Of a stretch of DNA of 64,000 bases, positions 1-9,297 are shown in pieces; within the stretch, counting starts at the first letter, position 1, and each line of letters begins with the position of its first letter. This DNA comes from Thiomicrorhabdus indica. GTDB lineage: Bacteria > Pseudomonadota > Gammaproteobacteria > Thiomicrospirales > Thiomicrospiraceae. The translations under genes were made by a program, and so were the position numbers. Below the pieces are notes generated by a model, which saw nothing but the letters and a program-made list of their open reading frames with translations, was not told where the DNA came from and made no database searches. The stretch lies in the NCBI RefSeq assembly GCF_004293625.1, contig NZ_CP033040.1:1240001-1304000 (forward strand), given 5' to 3'.

Positions 1-687
1 ATGAAGAAATTTGTCGAAAAATACCAAGTTTCTGGCTTAAATATGGCGTGTATTGTTAGTGGGGCGAATATTAATTTTGATCGACTTCGTCACATTTCAG
101 AAAGAACAGAGCTTGGTGAAAAGCGGGAAGCGATTTTTGCCGTGACGATTCCTGAGCGGCCGGGAAGTTTCAAACAATTCTGTGAGATTTTAGGTGGGCA
201 TCGGGCGATTACAGAGTTCAATTATCGATTTGCGAATCCAAAAAATGCAGTTGTGTTTGTTGGTGTGCGAACTGAAAGTGGGACTGCGGAGCGTCAAGCA
301 ATTCTAACGAGCTTGCAACAGCAAGGTTATGATGTTGTAGATATGACTGATAATGAAATGGCAAAGTTGCATTTACGCCATATGGTCGGAGGTCATGCGA
401 ATGTTTCTGATTGTGAGCCAGAAACATTTACCGAGCAGTTGTATCGTTTTGAATTTCCTGAACGACCGGGTGCATTACTGAAGTTTTTGTCTCATATGAG
501 TGAGGAATGGAATATTAGTTTATTCCATTACCGAAATCATGGTGCCGCCTATGGCAGAGTTTTGGTGGGGGTTCAGGTTCCCGATAATCAGCAAAATGAT
601 TTTGAGCATTATTTGCAAACTTTGGGTTATCCGTATTTCAATGAGAGTGATAATCTAGGGTATCAGTTGTTTTTGCAGTCACGTTAA
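1..687 (+). CDS. ilvA: Threonine deaminase, C-terminal part (cut by window start)
   Basis: Biosynthetic threonine ammonia-lyase, a PLP enzyme that converts threonine to 2-oxobutanoate as the first step of isoleucine synthesis. Only the last 228 residues are visible: the end of the catalytic domain (VSGANINFDRLRHISER) and two ACT-like regulatory repeats (about residues 45-125 and 145-225), each opening with an F/I-PERPG motif (TIPERPGSF, FEFPERPGALL). In this family these repeats bind the inhibitor isoleucine and the activator valine. The ATG at base 1 is in frame, but I read it as an internal Met because the PLP domain should lie upstream. Two regulatory repeats mark the long biosynthetic form rather than the catabolic TdcB form. 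A paired-palindrome hairpin follows the stop codon. Confidence 0.95.
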   Translation: MKKFVEKYQVSGLNMACIVSGANINFDRLRHISERTELGEKREAIFAVTIPERPGSFKQFCEILGGHRAITEFNYRFANPKNAVVFVGVRTESGTAERQAILTSLQQQGYDVVDMTDNEMAKLHLRHMVGGHANVSDCEPETFTEQLYRFEFPERPGALLKFLSHMSEEWNISLFHYRNHGAAYGRVLVGVQVPDNQQNDFEHYLQTLGYPYFNESDNLGYQLFLQSR

Positions 688-692
688 ATTTA

Positions 693-731
693 TTACCGGC
701 CGGTATCTTTTGAATTTTCACCGGCCGGTAA
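693..731. terminator. Paired ACCGGCCGGT palindromes forming a hairpin after ilvA
   Basis: Two perfect copies of the dispersed palindrome (695-704 and 720-729) with flanking TT/AA give 12-bp inverted arms around a 15-nt loop. The hairpin starts 6 bp after the ilvA stop and is followed by a T-rich but not uninterrupted tract. A terminator role is inferred. Confidence 0.6.
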
Positions 732-806
732 GGAATTTTATTTGTTCCGCCTTACATTTAAAGATTGTTGTTTTAATTCCCAGATTATTCGCTAGTTTGA
801 CTATTT

Positions 807-1850
807 TTAATAGTCATCACTTCTTAGATCGTTTAGGCGTTTCAGCAAAAATTCTAGCTCAGCGCGCTTTTCGTGTTTTTCATTGACTTTTTCTTCTATA
901 AAATCAACCACATTTAAATGAAGTTTGACCTTGTCGAGTTTGTTGATATTGCTAATTCCGCCCGGGTTTAAGACATTCACTTCCAAGATTTTGTCACCAA
1001 TCATATCGACGCCCACAAAATACAAACCATCAGCGGCCAAACGGGGACCAATTTTTCGACAGACTGCCATTTGTGAATCGGTCATTTTATATTTGTGTGC
1101 GGTGCCGCCAATTTGGATGTTGGCGCGAATATCACCTTCAGGTGGTTTACGGTTGTAAGCGCCCAGAAACTTCCCATTCAGCATGAGTACACGAACATCT
1201 CCTTGCTCAGCACCTTCGATGTATTCTTGAATGATGACATAGTTCTCGTTGCCAGTTCCGCTAATGTAGAAATCCAAAATAGAGCTAATATTCGACTGTG
1301 CATTTTTTTCGAGAACGATGACTCCATGGCCACCTGAGCCAACCAAAGGTTTGAGAATAACTTTATCGCCAGGCATCTCTTTAATGGCTTTTCGAATAAA
1401 CTCTTTGTCTTTTGAAACGTGGGTAATCGGTAAGTAACTATTGCTTGGATCGTTGAAAGTCGAAGTGAATAGTTTGTTGTTCGCTTTTCGTATGCCATCA
1501 ACATCATTCATAATCACGCATTCGTTTTTAATGGAATCCAAGAAGTTAAAAATCACTGGATCAATCGGCGGATCTTTTCGAATCATTAAGCTGTCGAGTG
1601 AGTGCAGAGGTGTTAGCACGGGTTTAAAAGTGACTTTTTTATGGAACTGAACAATGTTTTCAGGAATTTTTTCCATCTCTTCAATTCGCATTAAACCTCC
1701 ATAAGCAACATTGTTGCGTACTGTCAGATTTTCTGGATAGAGAATTGAGACCTTATGGCCGCGTTTTAGGCATTCACGGATAACAAGAATCGTAGAATTT
1801 TTGGTAGGAGTTAGAGACTCCCATGGCGCAATCATAAAACCAATATGCAT
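807..1850 (-). CDS. gshB: Glutathione synthetase-like ATP-grasp protein
   Basis: Resembles prokaryotic glutathione synthetase (ATP-dependent joining of gamma-glutamylcysteine and glycine). Visible hallmarks are the N-terminal FMIAPWESLTPTKNST segment, the RKDPPID motif (about residues 90-97), the glycine-rich ATP-grasp loop KPLVGSGGHGV (about 167-177), the EYIEGAEQGDVRVL segment and the metal-binding EVNVLNPGG near residue 290. At 347 residues it is about 30 longer than E. coli GshB; the excess is a charged C-terminal tail rich in Lys/Glu. The ATG at 1850 follows an AAAGG Shine-Dalgarno. It is transcribed alone, between ilvA and dcd. A paralogue acting on a related peptide cannot be excluded, because GshB is usually encoded elsewhere in such genomes. 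Confidence 0.75.
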   Translation of the reverse strand: MHIGFMIAPWESLTPTKNSTILVIRECLKRGHKVSILYPENLTVRNNVAYGGLMRIEEMEKIPENIVQFHKKVTFKPVLTPLHSLDSLMIRKDPPIDPVIFNFLDSIKNECVIMNDVDGIRKANNKLFTSTFNDPSNSYLPITHVSKDKEFIRKAIKEMPGDKVILKPLVGSGGHGVIVLEKNAQSNISSILDFYISGTGNENYVIIQEYIEGAEQGDVRVLMLNGKFLGAYNRKPPEGDIRANIQIGGTAHKYKMTDSQMAVCRKIGPRLAADGLYFVGVDMIGDKILEVNVLNPGGISNINKLDKVKLHLNVVDFIEEKVNEKHEKRAELEFLLKRLNDLRSDDY

Positions 1851-1972
1851 ATCACAAACCTTTACACAGTGTTGCTAAGTGAGGGGAATCATCGCTTTCC
1901 AGCATCTTAAATTTGTTGCGAGATTAAAACGATAATTTGTTCGCAATTATCAGTAATTTTTAAAGGAGTGTA

Positions 1973-2010
1973 AACAAAAAAAGCTGTAATTCATGATGAA
2001 AAACAGCTTT
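1973..2010 (-). terminator. Rho-independent terminator of dcd
   Basis: Arms AAAGCTGT (1980-1987) and ACAGCTTT (2003-2010). Read on the minus strand, the hairpin is followed directly by TTTTTGTTT, 35 bp beyond the dcd stop codon. Confidence 0.8.
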
Positions 2011-2044
2011 GTGTAGTGACGAGTGAATTTAAGCGTGGAGCGGT

Positions 2045-2674
2045 TTAGTCAGGTAATAAATCTAGCTGTTCCTGATTTTCAGCTTCTTGTTTGCTATCTT
2101 GATTGATACGGCTGGCTGTTGGGCCTTGCTGATTGCGGTATTTCGCATCCAAACGTTTGTTGTAGGGTTTTTCCGAAGCGCTCGAAAGTGTTTCAAAATT
2201 AATGGCACAAATGTCCATTCCTGGGCGAAGGGCAAGTGGAAGCTTTCCGCTGTTAAAAATTTCCAACACAATTTGACCATGCCAGCCGGGGTCGATTCGA
2301 TGTGCAGTCACGTGCACCATCAAACCCAAACGCGCTAGGCTAGAACGTCCATCTAGCCAACCTACTAAGTTGTCGGGAATCGTAACGGATTCGTAAGTTG
2401 CAGCAAGTGCCAATTCACCCGGATGCAAGAAAAATGCTTGGTCTTCCTCTATTGTGATTTCTTCACCCATCACCCGATCCATAATTTTTTGAACTTCATC
2501 TTTGGGGCCGCTTAAATCAATATAGGGTGCGGTGTGGTCAGCGAAAACTCGAAAACGGTTATCAAGTCGCAAGTCAACACTGATGCCTTTAATTTTGTCT
2601 GTGCTTGGCATAGGTTCAATGTTAATGTGTCCAGCCTTAAGATGTTGAATAATGTCGCGATCGCTTAGTTTCAT
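2045..2674 (-). CDS. dcd: dCTP deaminase
   Basis: Deaminates dCTP to dUTP, feeding dTMP synthesis through dUTPase. The 209-residue protein carries the trimeric dUTPase-like fold signatures: [16 protein letters not shown] near the N-terminus and [20 protein letters not shown] with [15 protein letters not shown] (about residues 106-140), which contain the nucleotide-binding Arg-Ser-Ser and catalytic residues of the family. The C-terminal tail ([20 protein letters not shown]) is the usual lid, followed by an acidic, low-complexity extension of about 20 residues ending LDLLPD, slightly longer than E. coli Dcd (193 aa). A clear terminator follows; the gene is separated from the DUF3108 gene by 40 bp and may be co-transcribed with it. 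Confidence 0.96.
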   Translation of the reverse strand: MKLSDRDIIQHLKAGHINIEPMPSTDKIKGISVDLRLDNRFRVFADHTAPYIDLSGPKDEVQKIMDRVMGEEITIEEDQAFFLHPGELALAATYESVTIPDNLVGWLDGRSSLARLGLMVHVTAHRIDPGWHGQIVLEIFNSGKLPLALRPGMDICAINFETLSSASEKPYNKRLDAKYRNQQGPTASRINQDSKQEAENQEQLDLLPD

Positions 2675-2714
2675 AGTCGTTTCTGTCTCGTGGTAGATCT
2701 TGTGTATAGAGTAT

Positions 2715-3503
2715 TTAATACTCTAAACGAGGCGCCTTAGCAAGTTCTAAGGTAATGGTTCGGTCTTTATCTTTATTATAAATTTTGATTTTGGCAGGAA
2801 ACCAGTCGTACTCGGCTAAGCACCATAATTCAACATTTATCTTGTCGGTTTGTAGAACGAACTTCTCCGCTTTAAGAGTTGAGTTGGCAAAAGCTAAGCC
2901 AAGAGTTGTCGCTTGACCAAACTCAGTAAAATTAATTGGGAATTGACCTTTTTCTGTTTGAAGAATAAGTTTGTTGAATTTGTCTCTGGGTGCGTTGTTT
3001 AGGCGTAACCATTGAATTACATAAGCAATGCTCATTTGGTCAAATGCTGAATGATTGAGTGGGAAGCTTTGCTGTTTTTCAGTATAGATAATAGCTTGAT
3101 CGGTTTTTTCTAAGGTTTTGACTCGCTCAGATACTTTGCTGCCTTTGTAACGTACATCTTTTCTTTGGTAGCTTTGCCAAAGCAATTGTGAATCCGTTTG
3201 TGTCAGTTCAGTCGTTTCGTAAAGCTCATCCTTAAAAAAATTTCGAATAAACCCACTGGGTTTTGCGTAGCTTTTTAAAGTACAGTTTTGTTCAACACAT
3301 TTAAAGGTATGTGTGCCTTGTCCAATATTAAAACTGGCCACTTGAACCGTAAAGTGTGCTGTGAAATCGTTTAGCGTGAATGCATAGGTATTTGGACTGG
3401 CTAATTGAACGCCGATAAACAGAGTCGATGCCACAAAGTAATGCCTGAGTCTTTCAAAGCCAGAAAGCTTACAAGATAAAGACTTAAGCATTGGAATTAT
3501 CAC
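2715..3503 (-). CDS. DUF3108 family exported protein
   Basis: A 262-residue protein with an N-terminal hydrophobic signal segment ([20 protein letters not shown]), then a beta-rich domain typical of DUF3108, an outer-membrane-associated or periplasmic family of unknown function that often follows purN in gammaproteobacteria. Visible family traits are the opening [21 protein letters not shown] and the late [18 protein letters not shown]. The start is uncertain: the GTG at 3503 overlaps purN by 20 nt, and an ATG at 3491 reduces that overlap; neither has a good Shine-Dalgarno. The overlap argues for translation coupled to purN. No enzyme motif is visible. Confidence 0.75.
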   Translation of the reverse strand: MIIPMLKSLSCKLSGFERLRHYFVASTLFIGVQLASPNTYAFTLNDFTAHFTVQVASFNIGQGTHTFKCVEQNCTLKSYAKPSGFIRNFFKDELYETTELTQTDSQLLWQSYQRKDVRYKGSKVSERVKTLEKTDQAIIYTEKQQSFPLNHSAFDQMSIAYVIQWLRLNNAPRDKFNKLILQTEKGQFPINFTEFGQATTLGLAFANSTLKAEKFVLQTDKINVELWCLAEYDWFPAKIKIYNKDKDRTITLELAKAPRLEY

Positions 3504-4158
3504 TCGTTAAAATAATTGGCGAATTCAGTTCTTTGGCATCGAAATAGACTTTTGACTGTTTGAAAAGCAGGCGGCCTTGTGCAAACCATTCGACAACCGT
3601 TGGATAAGCGGTGTGTTCAAGCGTGTGAATTCGTTGTTGCAATGATTCAGCCGTATCGTCATTTTGAATGTTCGTTTTAGATTGAACAATGACTGGGCCG
3701 CCATCAAGTTCTGGTGTTACAAAGTGAACACTCAATCCATGTTCCTTATCACCTGAATCCAGTGCTCGTTGATGTGTGTTTAGGCCTTGATATTTCGGCA
3801 AAAGTGATGGATGGATGTTCAGCATTCTTCCAAGAAAGTGCTCGGTAAATTCGGCGCTTAAAATTCGCATGAACCCAGCTAAAACAACAAGTTCTACTTC
3901 TGCCTTATCTAATGCAATTTTCATTTGTTCATCAAAAGCTTCCCGGCCGGTAAAGTTTGTATGGTCAATGACCTTGGTCGCAATGCCAGCTTTTTGAGCT
4001 CTTTTGAGGCCAAATGCTTCAGGGCGATTACTAATCACCAAAACAATTTCGTAAAGGTTTTTAGATTGTTGTTGGTGGTCAATAATGGCTTGCAGGTTAG
4101 AGCCATTTCCTGAAATGAGCACAGCGATTTTCATGGGGGATTTTTCAGCGTCAGACAT
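3484..4158 (-). CDS. purN: Phosphoribosylglycinamide formyltransferase
   Basis: GAR transformylase, the folate-dependent third step of purine synthesis. Hallmarks: MKIAVLISGNGSNLQAII at the start, LAGFMRILSAEF, LNIHPSLLPKYQGLNTHQRA (catalytic Asn and His in NIHPSLLP) and the DGGPVIVQ segment with the conserved Asp. The reading frame is open to 4269, but a strong terminator of purM (4211-4252) lies within that extension, so translation most likely starts at the ATG at 4158 (224 aa; E. coli PurN is 212) or at 4134. A near copy of the dispersed palindrome (CCGGCCGG, 3943-3950) encodes part of TNFTGREAF. The 3' end overlaps the DUF3108 gene. Confidence 0.95.
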   Translation of the reverse strand: MSDAEKSPMKIAVLISGNGSNLQAIIDHQQQSKNLYEIVLVISNRPEAFGLKRAQKAGIATKVIDHTNFTGREAFDEQMKIALDKAEVELVVLAGFMRILSAEFTEHFLGRMLNIHPSLLPKYQGLNTHQRALDSGDKEHGLSVHFVTPELDGGPVIVQSKTNIQNDDTAESLQQRIHTLEHTAYPTVVEWFAQGRLLFKQSKVYFDAKELNSPIILTSDNSNA

Positions 4159-4210
4159 AGTAAAAAAAGATGAGTGTTTAAAAATACCGAATGGGCTTAC
4201 TGTTTTTCCT

Positions 4211-4252
4211 AAAAGAAAAACGCCTTGGTTAATCAACTGTTTAACCAAGGCG
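4211..4252 (-). terminator. Rho-independent terminator between purM and purN
   Basis: Twelve-bp perfect arms CGCCTTGGTTAA (4221-4232) and TTAACCAAGGCG (4241-4252) with an 8-nt loop. On the minus strand the hairpin is followed by TTTTTCTTTT. It partly uncouples purN from purM and helps fix the purN start. Confidence 0.9.
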
Positions 4253-4283
4253 AAAGTCTTTAAAACCAAAGCAAGTTGAATGA

Positions 4284-5333
4284 TTAACCTTGTGTTAATG
4301 TCACGCTTGGTTCTTTCGTATCACTGGCTTCGATCTGACCAATGATATAGGCTTTTTCACCGGCTGCCTCAAGAGCTGCCAGTGCCTTATCTTGTTCACT
4401 TTCATCCACTACGATAACCATACCAATACCGCAGTTTAATGTACGATGAAGTTCTTCGTACTCAACATTACCTGCATTTTGCAACCAATCGAAAACAGCA
4501 GGGCGTTTCCAGCTATTCGTATTTACGGTTGCTTTGGTGTTGTCGGGCATGACACGCGGTAGGTTTTCAAGAAGGCCGCCACCAGTAATGTGAGAAATTG
4601 CGTGGATGTCGACCACTTTCATTAGTTCAAGCAATTGCTTTACATAAATACGAGTTGGTGCCATCAGCGCATCAATCAATGGTTGACCATCAATATCTGT
4701 ATTCAGGTCAGCGCCTTTCACATCAATAATTTTACGGATCAATGAGTAACCATTTGAATGAGGTCCGCTCGAAGCTAGACCAATCATAACGTCACCGGCT
4801 TTTACTTTCGTGCCATCAATCAAGTCAGATTTTTCGACAATCCCTACACAGAAACCGGCTAAATCGTAATCACCTTGAGGGTACATTCCCGGCATTTCAG
4901 CGGTTTCACCGCCAATTAGAGCGCAGCCGGCTTGCAAACAACCCTCACCAATACCTTTGACGACATCGGTTGCAACGTCAAGATCAAGCTTTCCAGTGGC
5001 ATAGTAGTCAAGGAAGAATAGAGGCTCTGCGCCTTGAACAATTAGGTCGTTCACACACATTGCGACTAAGTCGATACCGACTTGATCGTGTTTGCCAGAA
5101 TCAATTGCTAGACGCAATTTGGTTCCAACACCATCCGTTCCAGACACCAATAGTGGATTTTTATATTTGGTCATGTCCAATTCGAACAAAGCCCCGAAAC
5201 CGCCGAGTGAAGCAGGAACTTCAGGTCGGGTGGTTGCTTTGGCAATCGGTTTAATTGCTTGAACGAGGGCATTTCCAGCATCAATATCTACGCCGGCGTC
5301 TTTATAGCTAATGGATTGTGTTGTGTCAGTCAT
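4284..5333 (-). CDS. purM: Phosphoribosylformylglycinamidine cyclo-ligase
   Basis: AIR synthetase, the fifth step of purine synthesis: ATP-dependent ring closure of FGAM. The 349 residues match the family length. Signatures include [13 protein letters not shown] near the N-terminus, [16 protein letters not shown] (nucleotide-binding loop), [37 protein letters not shown] and [18 protein letters not shown], and [16 protein letters not shown]. The gene is divergent from the DUF2066 gene across a 135-bp spacer and is followed by purN after a strong terminator, the usual purM-purN pairing. No clear PurR operator was found upstream. Confidence 0.97.
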   Translation of the reverse strand: MTDTTQSISYKDAGVDIDAGNALVQAIKPIAKATTRPEVPASLGGFGALFELDMTKYKNPLLVSGTDGVGTKLRLAIDSGKHDQVGIDLVAMCVNDLIVQGAEPLFFLDYYATGKLDLDVATDVVKGIGEGCLQAGCALIGGETAEMPGMYPQGDYDLAGFCVGIVEKSDLIDGTKVKAGDVMIGLASSGPHSNGYSLIRKIIDVKGADLNTDIDGQPLIDALMAPTRIYVKQLLELMKVVDIHAISHITGGGLLENLPRVMPDNTKATVNTNSWKRPAVFDWLQNAGNVEYEELHRTLNCGIGMVIVVDESEQDKALAALEAAGEKAYIIGQIEASDTKEPSVTLTQG

Positions 5334-5468
5334 AGTCGGTTAAATCTACTCTTGTCAATCGAAGGGCCATCTGAGCGCGATAACAGAACCCCTATGTTGG
5401 ATTCGTAATTTACGCCCAGAAGACAAAAAAAATATTATGATATTGTAACGAAAATTTTAGGTTGAGAT

Positions 5469-7034
5469 ATGAGAAGTTTTCAAAGGTTAGTCGATTCTGT
5501 GAAATATTTTTTGAATGATAAAAGTACACCGGCCGGTAAAGAATTTGGTTTGTGCAATGTAAACCAAGTAGAGCATTGTGATGCTCCTGAACAAGATATG
5601 GGACAATTCAATCGAAATGCTGAGAAAGTGGAAAGTAGCGTGAATTCATCTCTTCACAGATTGCAGCCGATTATGATTTCGGCAATTTGTCTCTTTTCGT
5701 TCGGCTTTACTTCAACACTCGCTTCTGCTGAGCAAAGTCAGGTTGTTGAGAATGCAAGTCCAGCCTCGCAAAGTGGGGTTGATGAAAATCCGCAATTAAA
5801 GCAAGCGAATCCTGTACTCACTAAATTAGTACGTGATTATGATTTTACCCAATCATTGTATTCTTTGGTGCTATCACAAAAGCTTTCTCAATCTCTATCG
5901 AAAGATTCGCCTTTGAACTCTCAGATGATTTCTCAATCTAATCAGAATCTACTTTTGCGGTTAACTGGTCGACCATCGTATGAAATTACCGAAGAAGGCC
6001 GGCAATTTATCGCTCAGAATAAAAAATGGTTGAAGTCATTTGACTGGGTTCCAGTGATGCAAGAAGGGGTTAGCGTCGGAGAGCAGCTTCGATTAAATTA
6101 TGATCCATCTGCGGTGAATGCTGCTTTTGAGATGAATAATATTAAAGTCTGGCCATCGGTTTTACGCCCTTCGATTTTGGTTATGGGCACTTACGTTCAA
6201 AATGGTAGTCTGATAAAACTCAACCAATCACAAGTCGAATCTCAGGCTGTGGCTCCACTGTTAGAAAAGTCGAAACAGATGGGGTTGAAATTGGCGATTC
6301 CAGAATCAATTGATGATTGGGTATTTCCTGTTGAGCCAGAGCAGAGTCTCAATAAAATCCAAGAATGGTTACTTGCCAGTGAAAAAGACTATTTGTTGAG
6401 TTATAAAATCTCTACACGAAACATCAACTCCAATTTGAACGCGCATCGAATGCCTTCTGAAAATCAGCAGTATGAGCTTAGTTGGCGAGTGTTTACGAGT
6501 AGTGGCAAAGAGATTATTAAAGGGCGCGCATTTAGTGATAACCAAGCTGTGCTGATTGAAAAAATGTTACCAATGGTGACGGCGCGTTTAGTTGATTTTA
6601 CGGAAACTAAATTACAGAAAAAAGCACAACTGTATTTAAACCTGTTACAGGTCACTGATGCAGAAGTACTGATTCATGCGCGAGAATATTTAAACCAAGA
6701 GCTCCCGACCATTGAAAAGTTACAGTTATCGGAGCTAGAAGGGGAATTGGCACAATTTACTCTGAATTTAAAAGGTTCTTATCAAGATTTCCTTGGATGG
6801 ATTATGCAAAACCCGAGTTTTAACGTTGTGAATGAATCGGAAATCTTGCGCCAAATTGATGTTGTCTATAGTATGCCGGTTGAAGTGGATGAATCGCAAT
6901 TAGAAGCGTTGCTGGAATCGGGTATGTCAGAGCAAGCCAAAGATACGACAGAAAATACTCAAACGCAAAACTCACAAATAGCCCCCGTCGGTGAAACAAT
7001 TATGCAAGATAACCGGCGTGAAGTGGTTCAATAG
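5469..7034 (+). CDS. DUF2066 family exported protein
   Basis: A 521-residue protein of the DUF2066 family, which typically sits between purM and hda in gammaproteobacteria; function unknown. A hydrophobic signal core (MISAICLFSFGFTSTLASA) begins only at residue 69. The 68 residues before it are polar and contain a copy of the dispersed palindrome read as PAGK (residues 21-24), so the true start is open: the ATG at 5469 has only a weak AGGTTGAG, and the ATG at 5673 would give a conventional signal peptide. The mature region shows the family pattern: LLLRLTGRPSYEITEEGRQFI (about 159), VWPSVLRPSILVMG (about 225) and EQSLNKIQEWLLASEKDYLL. The C-terminus is Gln/Thr-rich. It is divergent from purM. 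Confidence 0.75.
   Translation: MRSFQRLVDSVKYFLNDKSTPAGKEFGLCNVNQVEHCDAPEQDMGQFNRNAEKVESSVNSSLHRLQPIMISAICLFSFGFTSTLASAEQSQVVENASPASQSGVDENPQLKQANPVLTKLVRDYDFTQSLYSLVLSQKLSQSLSKDSPLNSQMISQSNQNLLLRLTGRPSYEITEEGRQFIAQNKKWLKSFDWVPVMQEGVSVGEQLRLNYDPSAVNAAFEMNNIKVWPSVLRPSILVMGTYVQNGSLIKLNQSQVESQAVAPLLEKSKQMGLKLAIPESIDDWVFPVEPEQSLNKIQEWLLASEKDYLLSYKISTRNINSNLNAHRMPSENQQYELSWRVFTSSGKEIIKGRAFSDNQAVLIEKMLPMVTARLVDFTETKLQKKAQLYLNLLQVTDAEVLIHAREYLNQELPTIEKLQLSELEGELAQFTLNLKGSYQDFLGWIMQNPSFNVVNESEILRQIDVVYSMPVEVDESQLEALLESGMSEQAKDTTENTQTQNSQIAPVGETIMQDNRREVVQ
5528..5537. repeat. ACCGGCCGGT copy in the leader of the DUF2066 gene
   Basis: Perfect copy followed by AAAGAATTTG; read as Pro-Ala-Gly in the polar segment ahead of the signal peptide. 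Confidence 0.9.
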
Positions 7035-7092
7035 TTAGGCTTTAAGTTGGATTCAGACACCTAAAAATTAATGAATAGGAGTACAGCAATTT

Positions 7093-7824
7093 ATGCTGGT
7101 ACAGATGCCACTAAAAATTGGGCTTCGGGATGAAGCAAGTTTTGACACTTTTGTGGCAGAACAGGAATCGGTTGCCTTAGCGCTCAATGCGCTTCAATCC
7201 TCGGTTGAGAAACCGGTCGGTGAGGCATTTTATTTGTGTGGGCACAATGGTGTGGGAAAAACACACCTTCTTCAAGCGGCATGTCGTTTGGTGACGGAAA
7301 AAAATCGAAATAGTGTTTATCTGCCGCTTGCAGACAAAAGCCTGCCATTTATCCCAGACGTTTTGTCGGGGCTTGAGCAGGTATCACTGGTCTGTTTGGA
7401 TGATATTGATCGAATTATTGGCAAGAAAGAGTGGGAAATTGCGCTGGCAAACCTTATCACCAAGTGCAGCGTGCAAGGTAATACTTTATTAATCGCCGGA
7501 ACGCTAAAATTATCAGATTGGAAGTTGGCTTATTCAGAATTGGCAAAGTCATTAATTTCGGTAGTACCTCTCGTTATCGAGCCGGTCAGTGAAAAAGACG
7601 AGCTGATTAATGCATTGCAACGTCACGCCAAATGTATGGGGTTTGAGTTGCCGGAAAAAGTTGGGGAGTTATTACTGAAACACTGCTCAAATGATTTATC
7701 TGAATTGATGAAGGTTTTAAAAATGCTTGAAGAAGCGAGTTTAGTCCAGAAACGTCGGTTAACATTACAGTTTGTAAAAGCCATTCTGGGTGTAGAACCG
7801 GCCGGTAAATTAAATCAGAAGTAA
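7093..7824 (+). CDS. hda: DnaA inactivator Hda
   Basis: AAA+ protein that, bound to the DNA-loaded beta clamp, stimulates ATP hydrolysis by DnaA and prevents re-initiation. The 243 residues include an N-terminal clamp-binding-like motif QMPLKI (residues 4-9), Walker A GHNGVGKTH (about 50-58), Walker B LVCLDDIDR (about 97-105) and the C-terminal helical lid. The clamp motif supports the ATG at 7093, which follows AGGAG at 7077-7081. The extreme C-terminus (EPAGKLNQK) is encoded by a copy of the dispersed palindrome. It is downstream of the DUF2066 gene, the common gammaproteobacterial neighbour, and followed closely by a thioredoxin-family gene. Confidence 0.9.
   Translation: MLVQMPLKIGLRDEASFDTFVAEQESVALALNALQSSVEKPVGEAFYLCGHNGVGKTHLLQAACRLVTEKNRNSVYLPLADKSLPFIPDVLSGLEQVSLVCLDDIDRIIGKKEWEIALANLITKCSVQGNTLLIAGTLKLSDWKLAYSELAKSLISVVPLVIEPVSEKDELINALQRHAKCMGFELPEKVGELLLKHCSNDLSELMKVLKMLEEASLVQKRRLTLQFVKAILGVEPAGKLNQK
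7797..7806. repeat. ACCGGCCGGT copy at the 3' end of hda
   Basis: Perfect copy followed by AAATTAAATC, read as Pro-Ala-Gly six codons before the stop. Confidence 0.9.
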
Positions 7825-7852
7825 GCGAAACTCTCTAGAACACGGGAAAATT

Positions 7853-8368
7853 ATGAAATCTTTGAATATAACCAAATCCATTTTCATGACATTGATTGCA
7901 TTTTGGATGACATTTGCTATCACATTGAGTGTAGCGCAGGCGAATGAGTTCGCTGATGTCAAATTCGTTGATATGGACGGTAATGAGTCTACTTTGGCGG
8001 ATTATAAAGGCAAATGGGTGATTGTGAATCTTTGGGCAACCTGGTGTCCACCCTGTTTGGTGGAAATTCCAGATTTGATTATGTTTCACGAAAAGCACAG
8101 CAAGGTTGATGCGATTGTTTTAGGTGTGAACTACGAAGATATTGAACCTGAAAAGGTAAAAACATTCGCTGAGTCACAAATGATCAACTATCCCGTGGTA
8201 CGTTTCGAAGGTAAACCGGACGGGCGCACCACGCCTTTCGGCCCACTAAAAGGTCTCCCTACAACTTATATGGTGACTCCCGAAGGTAAAGTGGTCGCAG
8301 CTAGAACAGGTTTGATTGATGACAAGATGTTGGAAGAGTTTATTCGCAATTATAATTCAATCAATTAA
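7853..8368 (+). CDS. TlpA/ResA-type exported thioredoxin
   Basis: A 171-residue periplasmic thiol-disulfide oxidoreductase. An N-terminal signal sequence or anchor (IFMTLIAFWMTFAITLSVAQA, split here only by wording) is followed by a thioredoxin fold with the active-site motif ATWCPPC (about residues 62-68), the TlpA-type opening FADVKFVDMDGNESTLADYK, and the cis-proline region GLPTTYMV (about 140). Family members reduce or isomerise disulfides in cytochrome c maturation or sulfur metabolism. It lies 28 bp after hda and is followed by a strong terminator, then by a second thioredoxin-fold gene, so the two may form a periplasmic redox pair; this is inference. Confidence 0.88.
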   Translation: MKSLNITKSIFMTLIAFWMTFAITLSVAQANEFADVKFVDMDGNESTLADYKGKWVIVNLWATWCPPCLVEIPDLIMFHEKHSKVDAIVLGVNYEDIEPEKVKTFAESQMINYPVVRFEGKPDGRTTPFGPLKGLPTTYMVTPEGKVVAARTGLIDDKMLEEFIRNYNSIN

Positions 8369-8461
8369 AGCCTGTTAAAAGTGTATATTTGACTTATGTT
8401 GAATAGAACTTTGGTATGAATTAACAACATGTCTTAATGTGTTCATCTCATTCTATTTCGC

Positions 8462-8492
8462 AAAAAGCCCAGCCAATTAGGTTGGGCTTTTT
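8462..8492. terminator. Rho-independent terminator
   Basis: Arms AAAAAGCCCAGCC and GGTTGGGCTTTTT (one G-T wobble) with a 5-nt loop; T-runs on both sides make it potentially bidirectional. It ends the hda/TlpA-type transcript. Confidence 0.9.
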
Positions 8493-8627
8493 GCGTTTCG
8501 GGCTACATGGAATTAATTATTTTTTTCAACTATAAGAAATATCAATCAACAAGTTTCCAAAACGTTTATGAGTTTCGCTAAATTAGCAGAGACGTTTGTA
8601 TTCAGAGTAGAAAGGAGTCTGAAGTTT

Positions 8628-9212
8628 ATGCAAGTAGTGCAATCAGTATCACATTTCTTACCGGCCGGTAAGAATTTCAAATGGTCTTTAAAAGCCTTGG
8701 CTTTAGTTATTATCACGGGCTTTTTACTTATGATCAACTCGGCCAAAGCGGCAGATCCTTTCTTCGATGAGAGTTTTGGAAATTATCAAGAAGACCTAGA
8801 AACGGCAAAAGACGATGGTAAAAAAGGCATTTTTGTATTTTTTCATATGGAAGAATGTCCTTTTTGTCACAGAATGCGTACAACCATTATGCAAGAGCCG
8901 GACGTTATTCAGTTTTATCGTGAAAATTTTCTAACGTACATGCATGACATCGAGGGCAGTAATGAAGTCGTAACCTTTGATGGAAAATCCATGACTGCGC
9001 AAGATATGGCGGAAAAGGTATTTCGTGTACGCGCAACACCCGTGATGATTATTTTTGATACCGAAGGTAAGCCTGTTGTGCGTTACACGGGGCCGACTCG
9101 AACCAAGCAAGAATTCATGTGGATTGGTGAGTATGTCATGGATGGCAGTTACCAAATACAATCGTTTACTGCCTACAAGCGAGCTAAAAAGCGCGCGCTA
9201 AGAGAACAGTAA
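8628..9212 (+). CDS. SoxW-like exported thioredoxin-fold protein
   Basis: Thioredoxin-like protein of 194 residues with the active-site motif ECPFCHRM (about residues 75-82) and the cis-proline segment VRATPVMIIFD. This resembles SoxW and related periplasmic thioredoxins that act with the Sox thiosulfate oxidation system; no sox gene is present here, so the role is inference. The frame is open from 8568, but AAGGAG at 8612-8616 selects the ATG at 8628. The signal core (LKALALVIITGFLLMINSAKA region) follows a short N-region in which a copy of the dispersed palindrome is read as PAGK. An 85-bp spacer leads to the TolC-type gene. Confidence 0.85.
   Translation: MQVVQSVSHFLPAGKNFKWSLKALALVIITGFLLMINSAKAADPFFDESFGNYQEDLETAKDDGKKGIFVFFHMEECPFCHRMRTTIMQEPDVIQFYRENFLTYMHDIEGSNEVVTFDGKSMTAQDMAEKVFRVRATPVMIIFDTEGKPVVRYTGPTRTKQEFMWIGEYVMDGSYQIQSFTAYKRAKKRALREQ
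8660..8669. repeat. ACCGGCCGGT copy in the signal peptide N-region
   Basis: Perfect copy followed by AAGAATTTC, the best example of the directional AT-rich tail; read as Pro-Ala-Gly in the SoxW-like protein. Confidence 0.9.
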
Positions 9213-9297
9213 ACAAATAAGAGTCGTATGAGGGTTTGTTGAAAACCTGTAGTGAGACTGTGAAAAATCGATGAATTCGCTCGAGAAAAAGGAGCTT

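Noticed and set aside
4159-4269. N-terminal extension of purN
   Set aside because: The extension contains the purM terminator; the family starts at about 4158/4134.
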